From an uncultured Acidobacteriia bacterium (GTDB lineage: Bacteria; Acidobacteriota; Terriglobia; Bryobacterales; Bryobacteraceae), in contig CAIRSA010000102.1 in assembly GCA_903881085.1 (NCBI GenBank), forward strand, positions 1 through 64,000: 64,000 nucleotides of DNA. The letters run 5' to 3'. A program made the position numbers and the translations under genes. A model generated the notes under the pieces. The model was not told the DNA's origin and did no database searches. It saw only the letters and a list, made by a program, of their open reading frames with translations. This document shows, piece by piece, positions 26,403 to 36,967 of this stretch. Position 1 is the first letter of the stretch, and each line of letters opens with the position of its first letter.

Positions 26403-29039
26403 CTATTGCCCGGTTGCCTCAGCCTGGATGCGTCGAGCCTGAGGGTTGTTGGGATGAGCATCGAGGACGGGTTTGATGGCGGCGGCCGCACGTGCGTTGT
26501 GCTCATGCGTCTGGTCCGGTTGATGCTGCGCGGCGAAGCACCGCGCCAAGCCGTGTTCCGCGCGCGACAGATAGATGCGGGAGAAAGCATCGCGCGGATG
26601 GGCGGTGGAGGCAGCCTGGGCGCGGGTGGAACATTCGTTGAAGTACGAGATGGCTTCGCGAATTCGTCCGCAGGACAAGGCCGCATCGCCGGCGAAGAAG
26701 AGCCCGTAAAAAACCGAGCCCGCACGGAACGCATCGGCGGGGTCGAGTTTCGAGAGTTCGCGAAGCTCCTGCAACCCGTGGTCAATTGAGGAAAATGCGC
26801 CGGCGGCTTTTCCCGTCAGGACCTCGCCGCGGGCCAGAAACAGCTCGGCGAACGCGTCGTTGAGGCGGAGGTTCTGGTTCAGCGGCTCCTGGAGGGCGGC
26901 TCTGTGAGTCCCCGCACGGCCTTCGCGCAAGTGGGTGAGAGCCGCCTCGCGCTGGCCTCGATCGAGCAGGAACATCCCAAAGTCAACTTTGAGGCTGAAC
27001 AATTTTTCGCGGATCTGCGCATTATCGAGATTCATACCCGGAGAGTGCAGCAGGTCGAACGCGCGCTGGAAATGTTCGTGAGCCTTCTCGGGCTCCTGAA
27101 GGCCGAACCAGTACAACCGCGCCAGGTCATTTTCGTTCAGTGCCAGATTTGAATATCGATACACATTGAATTGTTGTTGGGTGGGCAACTTGGCGCGTAC
27201 TTCTCCCTCGCGTTGAGTCAGACCTCTGGAGCGGACCATCACTGGCAGGGCGGCAACCGGATCGCCGAGATGCGGCAGTGCCCCGGAACCGGCGAGGTTA
27301 CGGGCAAGGTTTAAAGCGGCCCCGCCGGCGACGAAGAGCTGCCGCCCAGTCGGGTTGGGAGTCATTGCGAGTACCCAATCGGCTTGCTCGAGCGCCTGCT
27401 TGTTGGCTGCCGCCGCGGCTTCGACATCACCCGAGTCGAGAAGGAGCGTTCCTTGGTTTTGCAGTGTGTAGGCGAACATCAGATGATCCTCAACCTCGTT
27501 CGGGTTGGCATCGAGAACCGCACGGCGAAGAGCAACGGCTTTCCCTATGCTGTCGCGGGCGCCCTTGCGATCGCCGAGATTCGCGTAGCCCGGCATCCCT
27601 TGGACCGTAGCGAGCTTCAGGTACCCATTCGCCGTATCGCGCTGCAGCTTGGCGTCACCGGCCGATTCTGCCATCAGCCGGTCGAGATATTGAATGGATC
27701 GCTTCGCCATCGTGGAGCGAGGTTTGATGGTGCCAGGGATTCCGGCCAGTTCGGAGTCGAGTTCGTAGATATAGGAGTTCGCCAGGTCGTGTAGGTCGGC
27801 GAAGCGGCGCTCGGCAATTGCACGCTGTTGGCTGGCGATTTGCGCAGAGCGGGCAATGGCCGCCACGCTTCCCGCGATGATGAGGGCGACAAGCGCGGCT
27901 GCCGCGGCCCAGATGCGGTTGCGACGAACATATTTTCCGACGCGATAGCGGAAGGCGTTGCCGCGGGCGTGCACGGGAAATCCGACGAGGTAGCGCTCGA
28001 TGTCCGCGGCAAACGCGTCCACCGATGGATACCGCTGCGCCGGGTCTTTGCGAAGTGCGTACGAGATGATCGTGTCGAGGTCGCCGCGAAGCTCGGCGCG
28101 CCGTTCGGCGGAGTGGGTAACCGCACTTGGAGGACGTGGGTCCATCTCCTGCAACATGCGCGCGGCTTCCAGGGGCGTTGCTTTGTCGACGGGAATCGGG
28201 AGCTCGCCACTCAGCAACTGGTAGAGCAGCACGCCGAGAGAATAGACATCCGTACTGACGCCGATGGCCTTGCCTTCAGCCTGTTCCGGGCTAGCGTAGC
28301 TGGGGGTGAAGAGCAGCGCGGTGCGGGCGCTACCCTCCGGCCCGGTCTCGCCTGCGTAGAGGGTTTTGGCGATGCCGAAGTCGAGCAGCTTGGGCTGGCC
28401 GGCCGAAGTCACCAAAATGTTGGCGGGCTTGATATCGCGGTGGACGATCAGCTTGCGATGCGCTTCCTGCACTGCGGCGCAGACCTGAAGAAATAGGCGG
28501 AGGCGGTCGCGAACGCCGAGGTTGCGTTCGTTCGAGTAGCGATCGATCGGGACGCCTTCGACGTATTCGAGAACCAGGTAGGGCTGGTGTTCGGTCGTGA
28601 TTCCGGCGTCGAGCAGGCGCGCGATCGCGGGATGATCGAGTCCCGCGAGCATCTGCCGTTCGCGCAAAAAACGGGCGCGCAGCTCGGAGCTGAACATCCC
28701 GGCGCTAATGAGCTTGAGCGCCACCTGCTGATCGTCCTGCCCGTCGGCCCGTCGCGCCAGATAAACCGAGCCCATTCCGCCCCGGCCGAGAAGATCGGAG
28801 ATGCGATAGGGTCCAATGATGCTGCCCGGAGCCAAACCGCTTGGTCGCGGTTCCAGCCAGGTGCTGCTGTTGGCGCGGTCGGCGGCCAGCAGCGTCGCTA
28901 CCGCCTCGCGCAGCGCGATGTCCTCGCCGCACTCGCTGATCAGGAATGCCTGTTGACTGTCGGGAGGAAGTTCGACCGCGTCAAGGTAGACCTGGTATAG
29001 GCGCGTGCTGTCGTGTGGCGGCATGGCGTTGAGTTCCAC
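26403..29039 (-). CDS. Serine/threonine protein kinase with TPR-rich C-terminal region
   Basis: It is an 878-residue protein. The kinase domain is at about 75-350, with the glycine loop (LLGRGGMGSVYLA), VALKL lysine, catalytic loop VHRDIKPANIL, LLDFGIAKT and SYASPEQAEGK. A single transmembrane helix lies at about 378-398 (IWAAAAALVALIIAGSVAAI). The extracytoplasmic 480 residues are helical and TPR-like (RKGARDSIGKAVALRRAVLD, EKAHEHFQRAFDLL). The start is GTG 29039 or ATG 29024; neither has a strong ribosome site. It converges on the PEP-CTERM gene and is likely linked in function to the ECF sigma factor nearby. Confidence 0.92.
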   Translation of the reverse strand: MELNAMPPHDSTRLYQVYLDAVELPPDSQQAFLISECGEDIALREAVATLLAADRANSSTWLEPRPSGLAPGSIIGPYRISDLLGRGGMGSVYLARRADGQDDQQVALKLISAGMFSSELRARFLRERQMLAGLDHPAIARLLDAGITTEHQPYLVLEYVEGVPIDRYSNERNLGVRDRLRLFLQVCAAVQEAHRKLIVHRDIKPANILVTSAGQPKLLDFGIAKTLYAGETGPEGSARTALLFTPSYASPEQAEGKAIGVSTDVYSLGVLLYQLLSGELPIPVDKATPLEAARMLQEMDPRPPSAVTHSAERRAELRGDLDTIISYALRKDPAQRYPSVDAFAADIERYLVGFPVHARGNAFRYRVGKYVRRNRIWAAAAALVALIIAGSVAAIARSAQIASQQRAIAERRFADLHDLANSYIYELDSELAGIPGTIKPRSTMAKRSIQYLDRLMAESAGDAKLQRDTANGYLKLATVQGMPGYANLGDRKGARDSIGKAVALRRAVLDANPNEVEDHLMFAYTLQNQGTLLLDSGDVEAAAAANKQALEQADWVLAMTPNPTGRQLFVAGGAALNLARNLAGSGALPHLGDPVAALPVMVRSRGLTQREGEVRAKLPTQQQFNVYRYSNLALNENDLARLYWFGLQEPEKAHEHFQRAFDLLHSPGMNLDNAQIREKLFSLKVDFGMFLLDRGQREAALTHLREGRAGTHRAALQEPLNQNLRLNDAFAELFLARGEVLTGKAAGAFSSIDHGLQELRELSKLDPADAFRAGSVFYGLFFAGDAALSCGRIREAISYFNECSTRAQAASTAHPRDAFSRIYLSRAEHGLARCFAAQHQPDQTHEHNARAAAAIKPVLDAHPNNPQARRIQAEATGQ

Positions 29040-29604
29040 GTTGTAGGAAATTCTCTGCTATTAAAACATGAATCACCCAACCGGTAAAGTCCTCCTTACT
29101 GTCGTTCCTCTGTCGAGTGGAGTGTGCAAGTGGAACGCTGCTGTAATGTGCGACAACCAATCTTGGGCATTCTCCGGCGGCGGGGAGATGTCTCCCAGGA
29201 AGCGGAGAAAACGGAACCGCCCGGCTGAGGCGTCGGATTCCTCGAGGCGCGAAACGGAGAACGCGATTGTCCTGAAATGGTGGGCTATGTTGGGGATAAG
29301 ATGCGAGTCGGGCCTTGGCGTAAGAAGGGTTTTTGCGTTGACGATTGGGGAGGAGAATTTCGGAGAAAGAAAGTTTGGCTCCCCAAGAGGTACGCTGAAA
29401 CGAAATGTCGAATGGAGAAATCGGGGAGAGAGGTTTTCTCCGAGTTGTTAACCGACAGGGGGAGTTTCGTATTAGCGTCGGGAAAACACCGAATGGCGAT
29501 TGCCACATAAGGCTGACCAGCACTTCCCAAACATCGCCCAATCTGCATTTGCAGAATCCACTTTGTCCTGCGGTTTCAATAGGATCGAGTTTTCGGATAT
29601 TACG
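29040..29604. other. Intergenic region without a gene
   Basis: The open frames here have no recognisable protein pattern. The stretch holds the divergent promoter region of the kinase gene and leads into the transposase remnant. Confidence 0.4.
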
Positions 29605-29893
29605 AGATGATCTTCTTCGGTGATGGCTCGCTACGAATATCCATTCAGGACTTCGTTGCTCACCATCACGCCGAACGCAATCATCAGGGCCTGGCCAACC
29701 AACTGATCAGCCCAGAGCCCGGCCATCTCGGCAACGCGGGTGAGGTCCAACGCCGAGGGCGCGCCTGGGCGGCATGCTGAACTACTACTACCCCGCTGCC
29801 GCCTGGCGAGGCGAAATCATCATCACAGTTTGGCCTGGACCCACCGATGTCGACTGGCCGCAGCGGACGTATGCACGGAGTCCGTTACTCTGA
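29605..29893 (+). pseudogene. Integrase-core transposase remnant (C-terminus)
   Basis: The plus strand reads MIFFGDGSLRISIQDFVAHH, HAERNHQGLANQLI and GEVQRRGR. Then, after a one- or two-base shift at about 29756, it reads RLGGMLNYYYPAAA. These are the typical last 70 residues of integrase-core transposases common in Acidobacteria (HAERNHQGL...RLGGMLNYYY). Everything upstream, including the DDE catalytic residues, is gone. No terminal inverted repeats were recognised. Confidence 0.65.
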
Positions 29894-30038
29894 CCTTTCC
29901 GTCGCAAACTTCGGTATTGACGGTGCGCTCGAAGACTTCGATTTGGGCTTATGATGAGTTCGCATCACGCCGGTTAGTCTTCAACAATATGCTGATCGAG
30001 ATATCGGGCCATAGGACGGACAACAGGGATCATCTTGA

Positions 30039-33000
30039 TCAAAACTCGAAACGAATGGCGAGCTGCAGCACTCGCGGATCGCGCGCAGCTGTGTATTGCC
30101 CGAATTGCGCGTTCGCCTGGCTCCCGTTGGCGGCAAACCGCGCCGTACTGTCGAAGGCGCTGAATTGCGTGTGGTTGAAGAGATTGTAGAACTCAACGCG
30201 AAGCTGGGCCCGCGCGCGCTCCTTGTAGAGCGGGATATTCTTGAAGAGCGAAACATCGAAGTTATTGATGCCGGGACCGGTAAGCAAGGTCTTTGACATG
30301 GTGCCAAGCGTGCCCAGCGCCGGCATTTGAAACGCGCTCGTCCGGAAGGCCTGGCTGAACGTTTGCTCGCTGCCCGACAGGACCGGATTGCCGGTCACAA
30401 GGATGCGCGGAGAAACGCTGGGCGTCCCGCTCAAGTCCGCGGCCGACACGAGTGTGTAGCCCACGCCCAGCGGAGCGCCCGTGGAAAATGAGGCGATACC
30501 GGAAATCTGCCAGTTGTTTATGATCGCGCGCACGGGCCCAATCGCCGATTTCCAGGCGGGCGGGGCGTAGACCCATGTGAGCTTCAAGATGTGCGTGCGG
30601 TCGAATCCCGCGCGGCCGTAGTTCCAGGCGCGGAATGGCGCGACGGTATTCACGCCGCCGAATTCGCCGTCGTTGAAGTCGAGCACCTTGGAGTACGTCC
30701 AGGCCGCGCCGAACGACAGGCCGCGGGAAAGGCGCCGGTTCGCGGTCACCTGCAAGGAATGGTAGTTTGACGTTCCCGCCGCTTCGTTGTAATTGATGCT
30801 GGTGTAGCCCACGGTGGGCCGCAGGAAGACATCCGCCAGGGGCACGGAGAGGCTGGTGGGGTCCGCGTTCTCCTTAAGGAATCGCGTGCCTAAAGGAATG
30901 GAATTAATGTCGCGCTGCCAGGTCATATGGCGGCCCAGCGATCCGAGATACCCGACGTCCACAACCGTGCCGAACCCGATATCCCGCTGAATGCTGAAGC
31001 TGATGTTCATAACTGAGGCAGCCTTGATGTCGCGTTCCCACGCTACCACCGCCGGCGCCGAGACGAGTCCTTGCGCCGATTGCAGGGACGAGATCCGGTT
31101 GTAGTCGATGCGCGGGCTCTGAACGATCGGGTACGAATACACGGAGTCCGTATTGGCTCCGCCGGTGATGCGATTGTAAAAGATGCCGACCCCGCCGCGT
31201 ATCGCGGTCTTGCCGTTGCCGAACGGATCGTAGGCAAAGCCGAACCGCGGCGCGAGAAGCGGGCCCTGGTTATTGATCAGCCCGCTCGGATAGCTGGGCG
31301 TATCGGTGGTGACGACCATCCCGTTGGTGGGACTGCCAGTGCCGGGCGCAATGAAGCCGATCAACACCGAGGGGTATGTCTGGTTGGTGGCCGGATTGAT
31401 ACCCACCTTGGTTCCATTGACTACGGCAGGACTGATGAGCTTTACCTTCTTGCTGGGCTCGTATAGGCCGGGAACGAAGGTGGCCATTTTGTTGTCCCAG
31501 TTGGTGAACGGAGTCCACCATGTAAAGCGCAAGCCGTAATCCAGGGTCAACCGCCGGGAAACTTTCCAGTTGTCCTGCGCATACCAGTCAACGCCCAGGG
31601 AATGGCGCAAGGCGAGCGGCCGGTACGTTGCTTCGGTGTAATTGTTGAAAACCCCAAGCATGGCGTTGGAATACGGGTTGTTGGTGTCGAGCGGATTGTT
31701 GACGTTGCGGCCAAAGTCAAACGTGCCGTTAAAGTTGGTTGCCCAACCGCCGTCGTGTTGGCGCATCCGTTCAATGAACACGCCGGCCTTCAGCGAATGC
31801 GCTCCCAAAGTGGCGCTCAACGAGTCGCTGTAGTCGGTGGTATAGCGCGTAAGGAAGTAGGGGAAGCGTCCGTCATAACTGACGCTCGCCGCACCTGTGA
31901 CGCCGCCGAAGGACATCCCGGGCAAAAAATTCAGGGGATTGCTCGCAGGATTCAACTGCTTGGCCGTGTAGTTGTAGGTGTTGGTCTGGATTCCTTTTAA
32001 TACGCTCTCGTCGAGGCCGGTAGCCGTGGGCCCGATCAGTTGGGCATAGCCGAACACCGCTTCATTCACCATGGTGGGTGAGAGGATGTGCGTCCAACGC
32101 ACGGTTCCCATTTGGCCAGCATTGTGGACCACATCGCGCAACATGGCGAACGGCGTTGTCAGGCCGCCCCCATTTGGGATTGAGTTATCGTCGGAATTTC
32201 GCGTCAGCGTGACGGAGAAAATGTCCTTCGACGTGACGTTGTAATCGAGCTTCAGCGTGTACATCCGCAGAGGGTCGGAGCCGGTGAATTGGGTGACGTA
32301 ATTGTAGGCGCCCTTGGTGATTGAGCGGTCCGTGAAATTCGGCGTCGGGAAGACGTTCAACAGGGCCTGGCCGTTGGGGTCGATGCGGGTAAGCGGAATT
32401 CTGTTGCCCTGGAACGGAATGTTGTTTGTTGGATCCTTGATGACAATGAGCGCGTTGTTCTGGTCGAGGGATTGTGAAAAATCCCCAGCCTTTTCGAGCG
32501 CGGTCGGCATGGTGGAGTTCTGGAGCGCCCCAGTGATTTTCGCCGGCTGGTATTCGTGGCTCCAATAGAAAAACAATTTCTGCTTCTGTTTGCTGAGCAG
32601 TACCGGTATGTACACGGGACCGCCGAGGGTGTATGTGATCGCGTTGTAACGATTGCGAGGACGGATCTGGCCCAGGCGGTTGTTGAAGAAATTGTTGGCG
32701 TTCAAGGCTTCATTGCGCCCATAGTACATGGCGGCGCCGTGATAATCCTTGGTGCCGGATTTGGTCACGATCTGCACATTGCCTCCCGCCATGCGGCCGA
32801 ATTCGGCCTGGTAGTTGCTGACCATGACCTTGACTTCGGAGACGGACTCCATCGAAACGCCGAAGGACGCATTGGCTGCGCCGCCGACGGCATTCAGCGT
32901 GACGCCGTCGAGAGTGAATCCATTGTTGGCGCCGCGACTTCCGGCGATATTAAAATTGACGCCGCCTCCGCCACCGCCGCCCAGTGCACGGCTGTTGGCG

Positions 33001-33524
33001 CCGACAGTGTCGACGACTCCCGGAGATATGGCGACGAGCGACGTGAACGTGCGGCCATAAATTGTAAGGTTGGCGACCTGGGATGCCGTGATCGAGGTCG
33101 AGCGCTCGGCGCTGGCCGTTTGTACGGGCGTGGCGGCCGCCGACACCAGCACCTGTTCTGTCATCGTGCCCAACTCGAGGTTGAGGTTCCCCACCGATAA
33201 GCGCTCCGAGGAGGTGAGTTCGATGCCGTCGCGCACCAGCTTCTTGAATCCTCGTGCTTCAACGGTCAGCGAGTACCGGCCCGGACTCAGCGCGCTGATA
33301 GCGAATTCGCCGCGTGCATCAGTTTGCGCTTCACGCTCCGTGCCGGTAGTGGTGTGAACGAGACGCAATTGAACTCCCGGCACGGCGGCGCCGGTGCTAT
33401 CACTGACCGAGCCGAACATGGAGCCGGTGAAGGTTTGGGCGGCGATAGTTGCGCAACTCAGCGCCAGCACAAGCACCAAGCCGAAGAGAGCAGCGAAAAG
33501 ATTGATTGGTTTCACGGCGGTCAT
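30039..33524 (-). CDS. TonB-dependent receptor, Oar-like (second copy)
   Basis: It is a 1,161-residue protein from ATG 33524 (MTAVKPINLFAALFGLVLVL), with the signal peptide ending near ATIAAQ. The carboxypeptidase-regulatory-like domain is at about 30-110 (GSVSDSTGAAVPGVQLRLVH, LSPGRYSLTVEARGFKK). The plug reads TIYGRTFTSLVAISPGVVDT, FTLDGVTLN and GGNVQIVTKSGTKDYHGA. The long barrel ends in QLAIRFEF with terminal Phe. A Gly run (GGGGGGG) and a signature GSRGANNGFTLDG lie before the plug core. Substrate unknown. An upstream in-frame ATG at 33584 is less likely because the signal peptide begins at the internal Met. Confidence 0.92.
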   Translation of the reverse strand: MTAVKPINLFAALFGLVLVLALSCATIAAQTFTGSMFGSVSDSTGAAVPGVQLRLVHTTTGTEREAQTDARGEFAISALSPGRYSLTVEARGFKKLVRDGIELTSSERLSVGNLNLELGTMTEQVLVSAAATPVQTASAERSTSITASQVANLTIYGRTFTSLVAISPGVVDTVGANSRALGGGGGGGVNFNIAGSRGANNGFTLDGVTLNAVGGAANASFGVSMESVSEVKVMVSNYQAEFGRMAGGNVQIVTKSGTKDYHGAAMYYGRNEALNANNFFNNRLGQIRPRNRYNAITYTLGGPVYIPVLLSKQKQKLFFYWSHEYQPAKITGALQNSTMPTALEKAGDFSQSLDQNNALIVIKDPTNNIPFQGNRIPLTRIDPNGQALLNVFPTPNFTDRSITKGAYNYVTQFTGSDPLRMYTLKLDYNVTSKDIFSVTLTRNSDDNSIPNGGGLTTPFAMLRDVVHNAGQMGTVRWTHILSPTMVNEAVFGYAQLIGPTATGLDESVLKGIQTNTYNYTAKQLNPASNPLNFLPGMSFGGVTGAASVSYDGRFPYFLTRYTTDYSDSLSATLGAHSLKAGVFIERMRQHDGGWATNFNGTFDFGRNVNNPLDTNNPYSNAMLGVFNNYTEATYRPLALRHSLGVDWYAQDNWKVSRRLTLDYGLRFTWWTPFTNWDNKMATFVPGLYEPSKKVKLISPAVVNGTKVGINPATNQTYPSVLIGFIAPGTGSPTNGMVVTTDTPSYPSGLINNQGPLLAPRFGFAYDPFGNGKTAIRGGVGIFYNRITGGANTDSVYSYPIVQSPRIDYNRISSLQSAQGLVSAPAVVAWERDIKAASVMNISFSIQRDIGFGTVVDVGYLGSLGRHMTWQRDINSIPLGTRFLKENADPTSLSVPLADVFLRPTVGYTSINYNEAAGTSNYHSLQVTANRRLSRGLSFGAAWTYSKVLDFNDGEFGGVNTVAPFRAWNYGRAGFDRTHILKLTWVYAPPAWKSAIGPVRAIINNWQISGIASFSTGAPLGVGYTLVSAADLSGTPSVSPRILVTGNPVLSGSEQTFSQAFRTSAFQMPALGTLGTMSKTLLTGPGINNFDVSLFKNIPLYKERARAQLRVEFYNLFNHTQFSAFDSTARFAANGSQANAQFGQYTAARDPRVLQLAIRFEF

Positions 33525-33715
33525 TATATCAGCATTCCATGAGGGGCAAAATGCTTCGAGAGTGCTTCGAGAGTGAATACTCACACCTCCTCATCTCCGT
33601 GGCGAATTCTAAAAATCATGGAGCGATTGCAGTCTGATGCAACCCTCGCCAGTTCCTCGCAGTCAGTATGCGTCGAAGCCAATTGGTGAGGCAGCCCCGT
33701 AGGCGCTGCCTCAGG

Positions 33716-36700
33716 CTAGAAAACAAATTTCAAACCCAATTGAATCTGACGGTTCGCCCGGGCCGTGCCTCCAATTACACCGAATGTGGGGTTGCCGAGC
33801 GTAACCCCGGGCTGGCCGAGTTGCGGAGTGTTGAACAGGTTGAACGCTTCCGCGCGGAATTCCAGGCGCGACGACTCCAAGGATGGAATGCGAAAGCTAC
33901 GCTGAAGCGAAATATCCGTTGAGACCGTCCCGGGGCCCGTGATGATATTCCGACCTGCGTTTCCCAGGACGTACTGCGCGGGAAAGGTGAATGCCGACGT
34001 ATCAAACCAGCGGCCGACCGTCGGGTTATCAAGTATTCCACTGGCAATTCGGTTCGGCCAGTTTACGGTTCCAGTATTGGCGTTATCGAAATTCAGGTTG
34101 AGAGTGGAGGGGATGCCGCTCGAAATCGTGGTGATTCCGCTCAATCCCCATCCTCCTGCCAGAAGCGCGGGCACACCGGTTGAGAGCATGCGCCGTCCCT
34201 TGCCAAACGGAAGTTCCAGGAAGCCGCTGAGCACGAACCTGTGGGCCATGTGGGAATCGGAGAGTCCGTAGTTTAGGCGGCGATTTCGCGCGTCAGCAAC
34301 CGCGCCGCTTCCGCTTGAATTCGTGCAGCCGTCGCAGATATCGATGGTTGTCTGCATGTCGAGCGCACGGCCAAAGGTGTAGACTCCAAGGAAACTCAAC
34401 CCGCCAGAGAAGCGACGCTCGATGCGCGTGGTGATCCCGTGATAACTGCTATTTACCCAGGGCTCGACGCGCAGGATGCTTGCGGCGGAGAGAGATTGCA
34501 ATGGCCGCCGTGTGGCGACGGCCCCAGGACCGGGGAGCGGCTGGTTGCCTTCATACGCTCCATATAACTTCACGCCGTGATTGCCCACGTAGGCAACCTC
34601 CCAAAGGAGGTTCTTGGCAATTTCCTTTTGTATGCTGAGATTCCACTGTTCCACATAAGGGATGGTGTAGCGAAGGGGCCAACTGCGAATCTGGGTCGTC
34701 GCCTTAGGATCGAATTGATAGGTTGTGGGGTCGGGCGCCGCCGGGCGCGACGGCAGTTTACCGCTTAATGGAATAGTTGAAGAGATGTTCAACTGGTCGC
34801 TAACGATTGCGTAGCCGCCGAAACCCACATAAGGCGGATTGTTGGTCATACGTTGGCTTACCCCAAAACCCTCGTCCTGCGCAAAAAAGATTCCGGCGCC
34901 GCCGCGGACGACAGTGGCCTTGGGGCCTTTCCAGGCAATGCCGAGGCGCGGAGCAACATTGTTGTGGTCCGTGCTTTGGATGGCACGCGGTACGCGCGGA
35001 TCGCCGGCGACGACATACTTTCCATAGAGTGGGCTGCCGCTATCGATGACCAGGTCGGCGAGCCGATTGTTATCGTCCCAATATGGGGCAGTGATCTCAT
35101 AACGCATGCCCGCATTGAGCGTCAGGCGAGAAGTGATATTCCAGTCGTTCTGCATGTAGAAGTAATAGTTGCGCGCACGTTCATTGGCGTCTGACGGCGT
35201 GCCGACGGTGATGGTGTTGGGGATTCCGAGCAGAATATCTGCGATGGAACTTCCGCTGCCGGGGCGGCGCTGCGGATTCTGAGTAAAGACGCCAGTGAAT
35301 CCGAACGATCCGCGCCCATCGAGCGTGGCGAAGGTTGGGGCATAGATCTCCTGAAAATCGAAGCCTATTTTCGTGGTCAGCTTTCCATGAACAACTGAGA
35401 AGTTGTCGGAGAAGTTGTACACGTAGGAGTTCTTAGTGACCGGCACGTTGTCATAGCCGTTGGGACGCGCGCCTATGCCCGCGTAGCCATTGACATTGAT
35501 GGTGGGCAAGCCGGATTTCGTGGTGGGGGCGAGTGCGCCGGCAATGATGTCTTCGAGCGGCTGTGTGGCGTCCTGCGTGAGGCCTACTTTGTTGTAAGCG
35601 AAGCGCGCCTCATTGACTATCTTGTTAGAAAGGATACGCGTATAGCCGAGGCCGACGCTACGGGCCGGAACGTCGCGCTTGACGCCGGTTTGCGCACCGA
35701 CAGGAAGCGTCGGAAGTGCGTTGAATGCGGATTGATCGAGTGACCAGCGAGCGAACAGCGTATCGTGGTCGGTGAGGCGTACATCGCCGCGAGCAGTAGC
35801 GTTGTGTGTTCGCGTGGAGATCAGCGGGCTGTTGAAGTAGTTGATAGCGCCCGCAGTGTTCGCGTCGGGGTAGCGATCCACAAGGCTTTTGCCGAGTTTG
35901 TCGAAGCGTGCAACTGGGATTGTGTTATTTGGGAACGGATCGCGGATAGAGCCCGCCCCCGCAGGATTGGCGCGCGTTGTGAGGGGATCAAAAATTTGTG
36001 TTGTAAAAACACCGCCCCGTTCGGCCGCGAGAGGGACGACCGTGCTCGACGTTGATCCCTGACTAATGTGAGACCGTTGATATGCGCCGTGCCACCATGC
36101 GCGATTACGAATGATTCGCCCACCGGCAGCGCCACCGAACTGGTGCTCCACAAAGAGTGGCTTGGGCGAGGTGGCGGGCTGAAAGTAGTCGCGCGCATCG
36201 AAAGCGCTATTGCGAAGGAATTCGAATGCCGAGCCGTGCAGTTCGTTAGTCCCGGACTTGGTGACCACTGTGACTACCGCACCGGCGGAAGCGCCGTATT
36301 CGGCGGAATAGTTGCTGGTTTGCACCTTGAATTCGGAGACGGCCTCGAGTGAGGGGCGCATGGCGTCGCGGGCGCGGTTATCGAGTCCGCGGAGATAGTT
36401 CTGATTTCGCGCGCCGTCAAGCAAGAAGGCGTTCTGAAGGCCGCGGTTACCGTAGGCGGAGAAGGTGAGATCGCGTGTACGCGAGTTGGGGACTGTACCG
36501 GCGGAGAGGTTCCCAAGTTGGAGGTAGTTGCGCCCGTTCAGCGGAAGTTGCTGCATGGTGCGTTCGTCGATGGTTTGACCGACCGTGTTGGTGGTTTCTT
36601 CTAGAAGGTCGGCGCTGGCAGAGACGTTGACCGATTCGGTTGCGGCGCCCACTTCAAGTGTGAGGCGTAGATTGAGGACGTCGTCGACGCGCAGGACGAT

Positions 36701-36967
36701 ACCGGAGCGGAGCAGTTTCTTAAAACCGGGAGCGGATGCCTCTACCGTGTAGGTGGTAGGCCGGAGTAGCGGAGCGGCGAATGTCCCATCAGAACCGGTG
36801 GTGACATCTCGAACGACTTCCCCCGTTTCGGTTCCCAATAGGCGAACCTTGGCACCCGATATGACCGCGCCCGACGAGTCATGGACGACTCCTTCGATTG
36901 TTCCTGAGGAAGATTGCGCGTGAAGCGATGCGGCGAGAAGGAGAAGTGAGTATCCCAGGTGTGTCAT
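33716..36967 (-). CDS. TonB-dependent receptor, Oar-like (third copy)
   Basis: It is a 1,083-residue protein. The signal peptide MTHLGYSLLLLAASLHAQSS is followed by the regulatory-like domain (GTIEGVVHDSSGAVISGAKV, LRPTTYTVEASAPGFKKLL). The plug reads MQQLPLNGRNYLQLGNLSAG, FLLDGARNQNYLRG and GAVVTVVTKSGTNELHGS. The barrel ends RQIQLGLKFVF. It lies 190 bp upstream of and in the same direction as the second receptor, so the two may be co-expressed. It is clearly related to, but not a recent duplicate of, its neighbour. Confidence 0.92.
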   Translation of the reverse strand: MTHLGYSLLLLAASLHAQSSSGTIEGVVHDSSGAVISGAKVRLLGTETGEVVRDVTTGSDGTFAAPLLRPTTYTVEASAPGFKKLLRSGIVLRVDDVLNLRLTLEVGAATESVNVSASADLLEETTNTVGQTIDERTMQQLPLNGRNYLQLGNLSAGTVPNSRTRDLTFSAYGNRGLQNAFLLDGARNQNYLRGLDNRARDAMRPSLEAVSEFKVQTSNYSAEYGASAGAVVTVVTKSGTNELHGSAFEFLRNSAFDARDYFQPATSPKPLFVEHQFGGAAGGRIIRNRAWWHGAYQRSHISQGSTSSTVVPLAAERGGVFTTQIFDPLTTRANPAGAGSIRDPFPNNTIPVARFDKLGKSLVDRYPDANTAGAINYFNSPLISTRTHNATARGDVRLTDHDTLFARWSLDQSAFNALPTLPVGAQTGVKRDVPARSVGLGYTRILSNKIVNEARFAYNKVGLTQDATQPLEDIIAGALAPTTKSGLPTINVNGYAGIGARPNGYDNVPVTKNSYVYNFSDNFSVVHGKLTTKIGFDFQEIYAPTFATLDGRGSFGFTGVFTQNPQRRPGSGSSIADILLGIPNTITVGTPSDANERARNYYFYMQNDWNITSRLTLNAGMRYEITAPYWDDNNRLADLVIDSGSPLYGKYVVAGDPRVPRAIQSTDHNNVAPRLGIAWKGPKATVVRGGAGIFFAQDEGFGVSQRMTNNPPYVGFGGYAIVSDQLNISSTIPLSGKLPSRPAAPDPTTYQFDPKATTQIRSWPLRYTIPYVEQWNLSIQKEIAKNLLWEVAYVGNHGVKLYGAYEGNQPLPGPGAVATRRPLQSLSAASILRVEPWVNSSYHGITTRIERRFSGGLSFLGVYTFGRALDMQTTIDICDGCTNSSGSGAVADARNRRLNYGLSDSHMAHRFVLSGFLELPFGKGRRMLSTGVPALLAGGWGLSGITTISSGIPSTLNLNFDNANTGTVNWPNRIASGILDNPTVGRWFDTSAFTFPAQYVLGNAGRNIITGPGTVSTDISLQRSFRIPSLESSRLEFRAEAFNLFNTPQLGQPGVTLGNPTFGVIGGTARANRQIQLGLKFVF

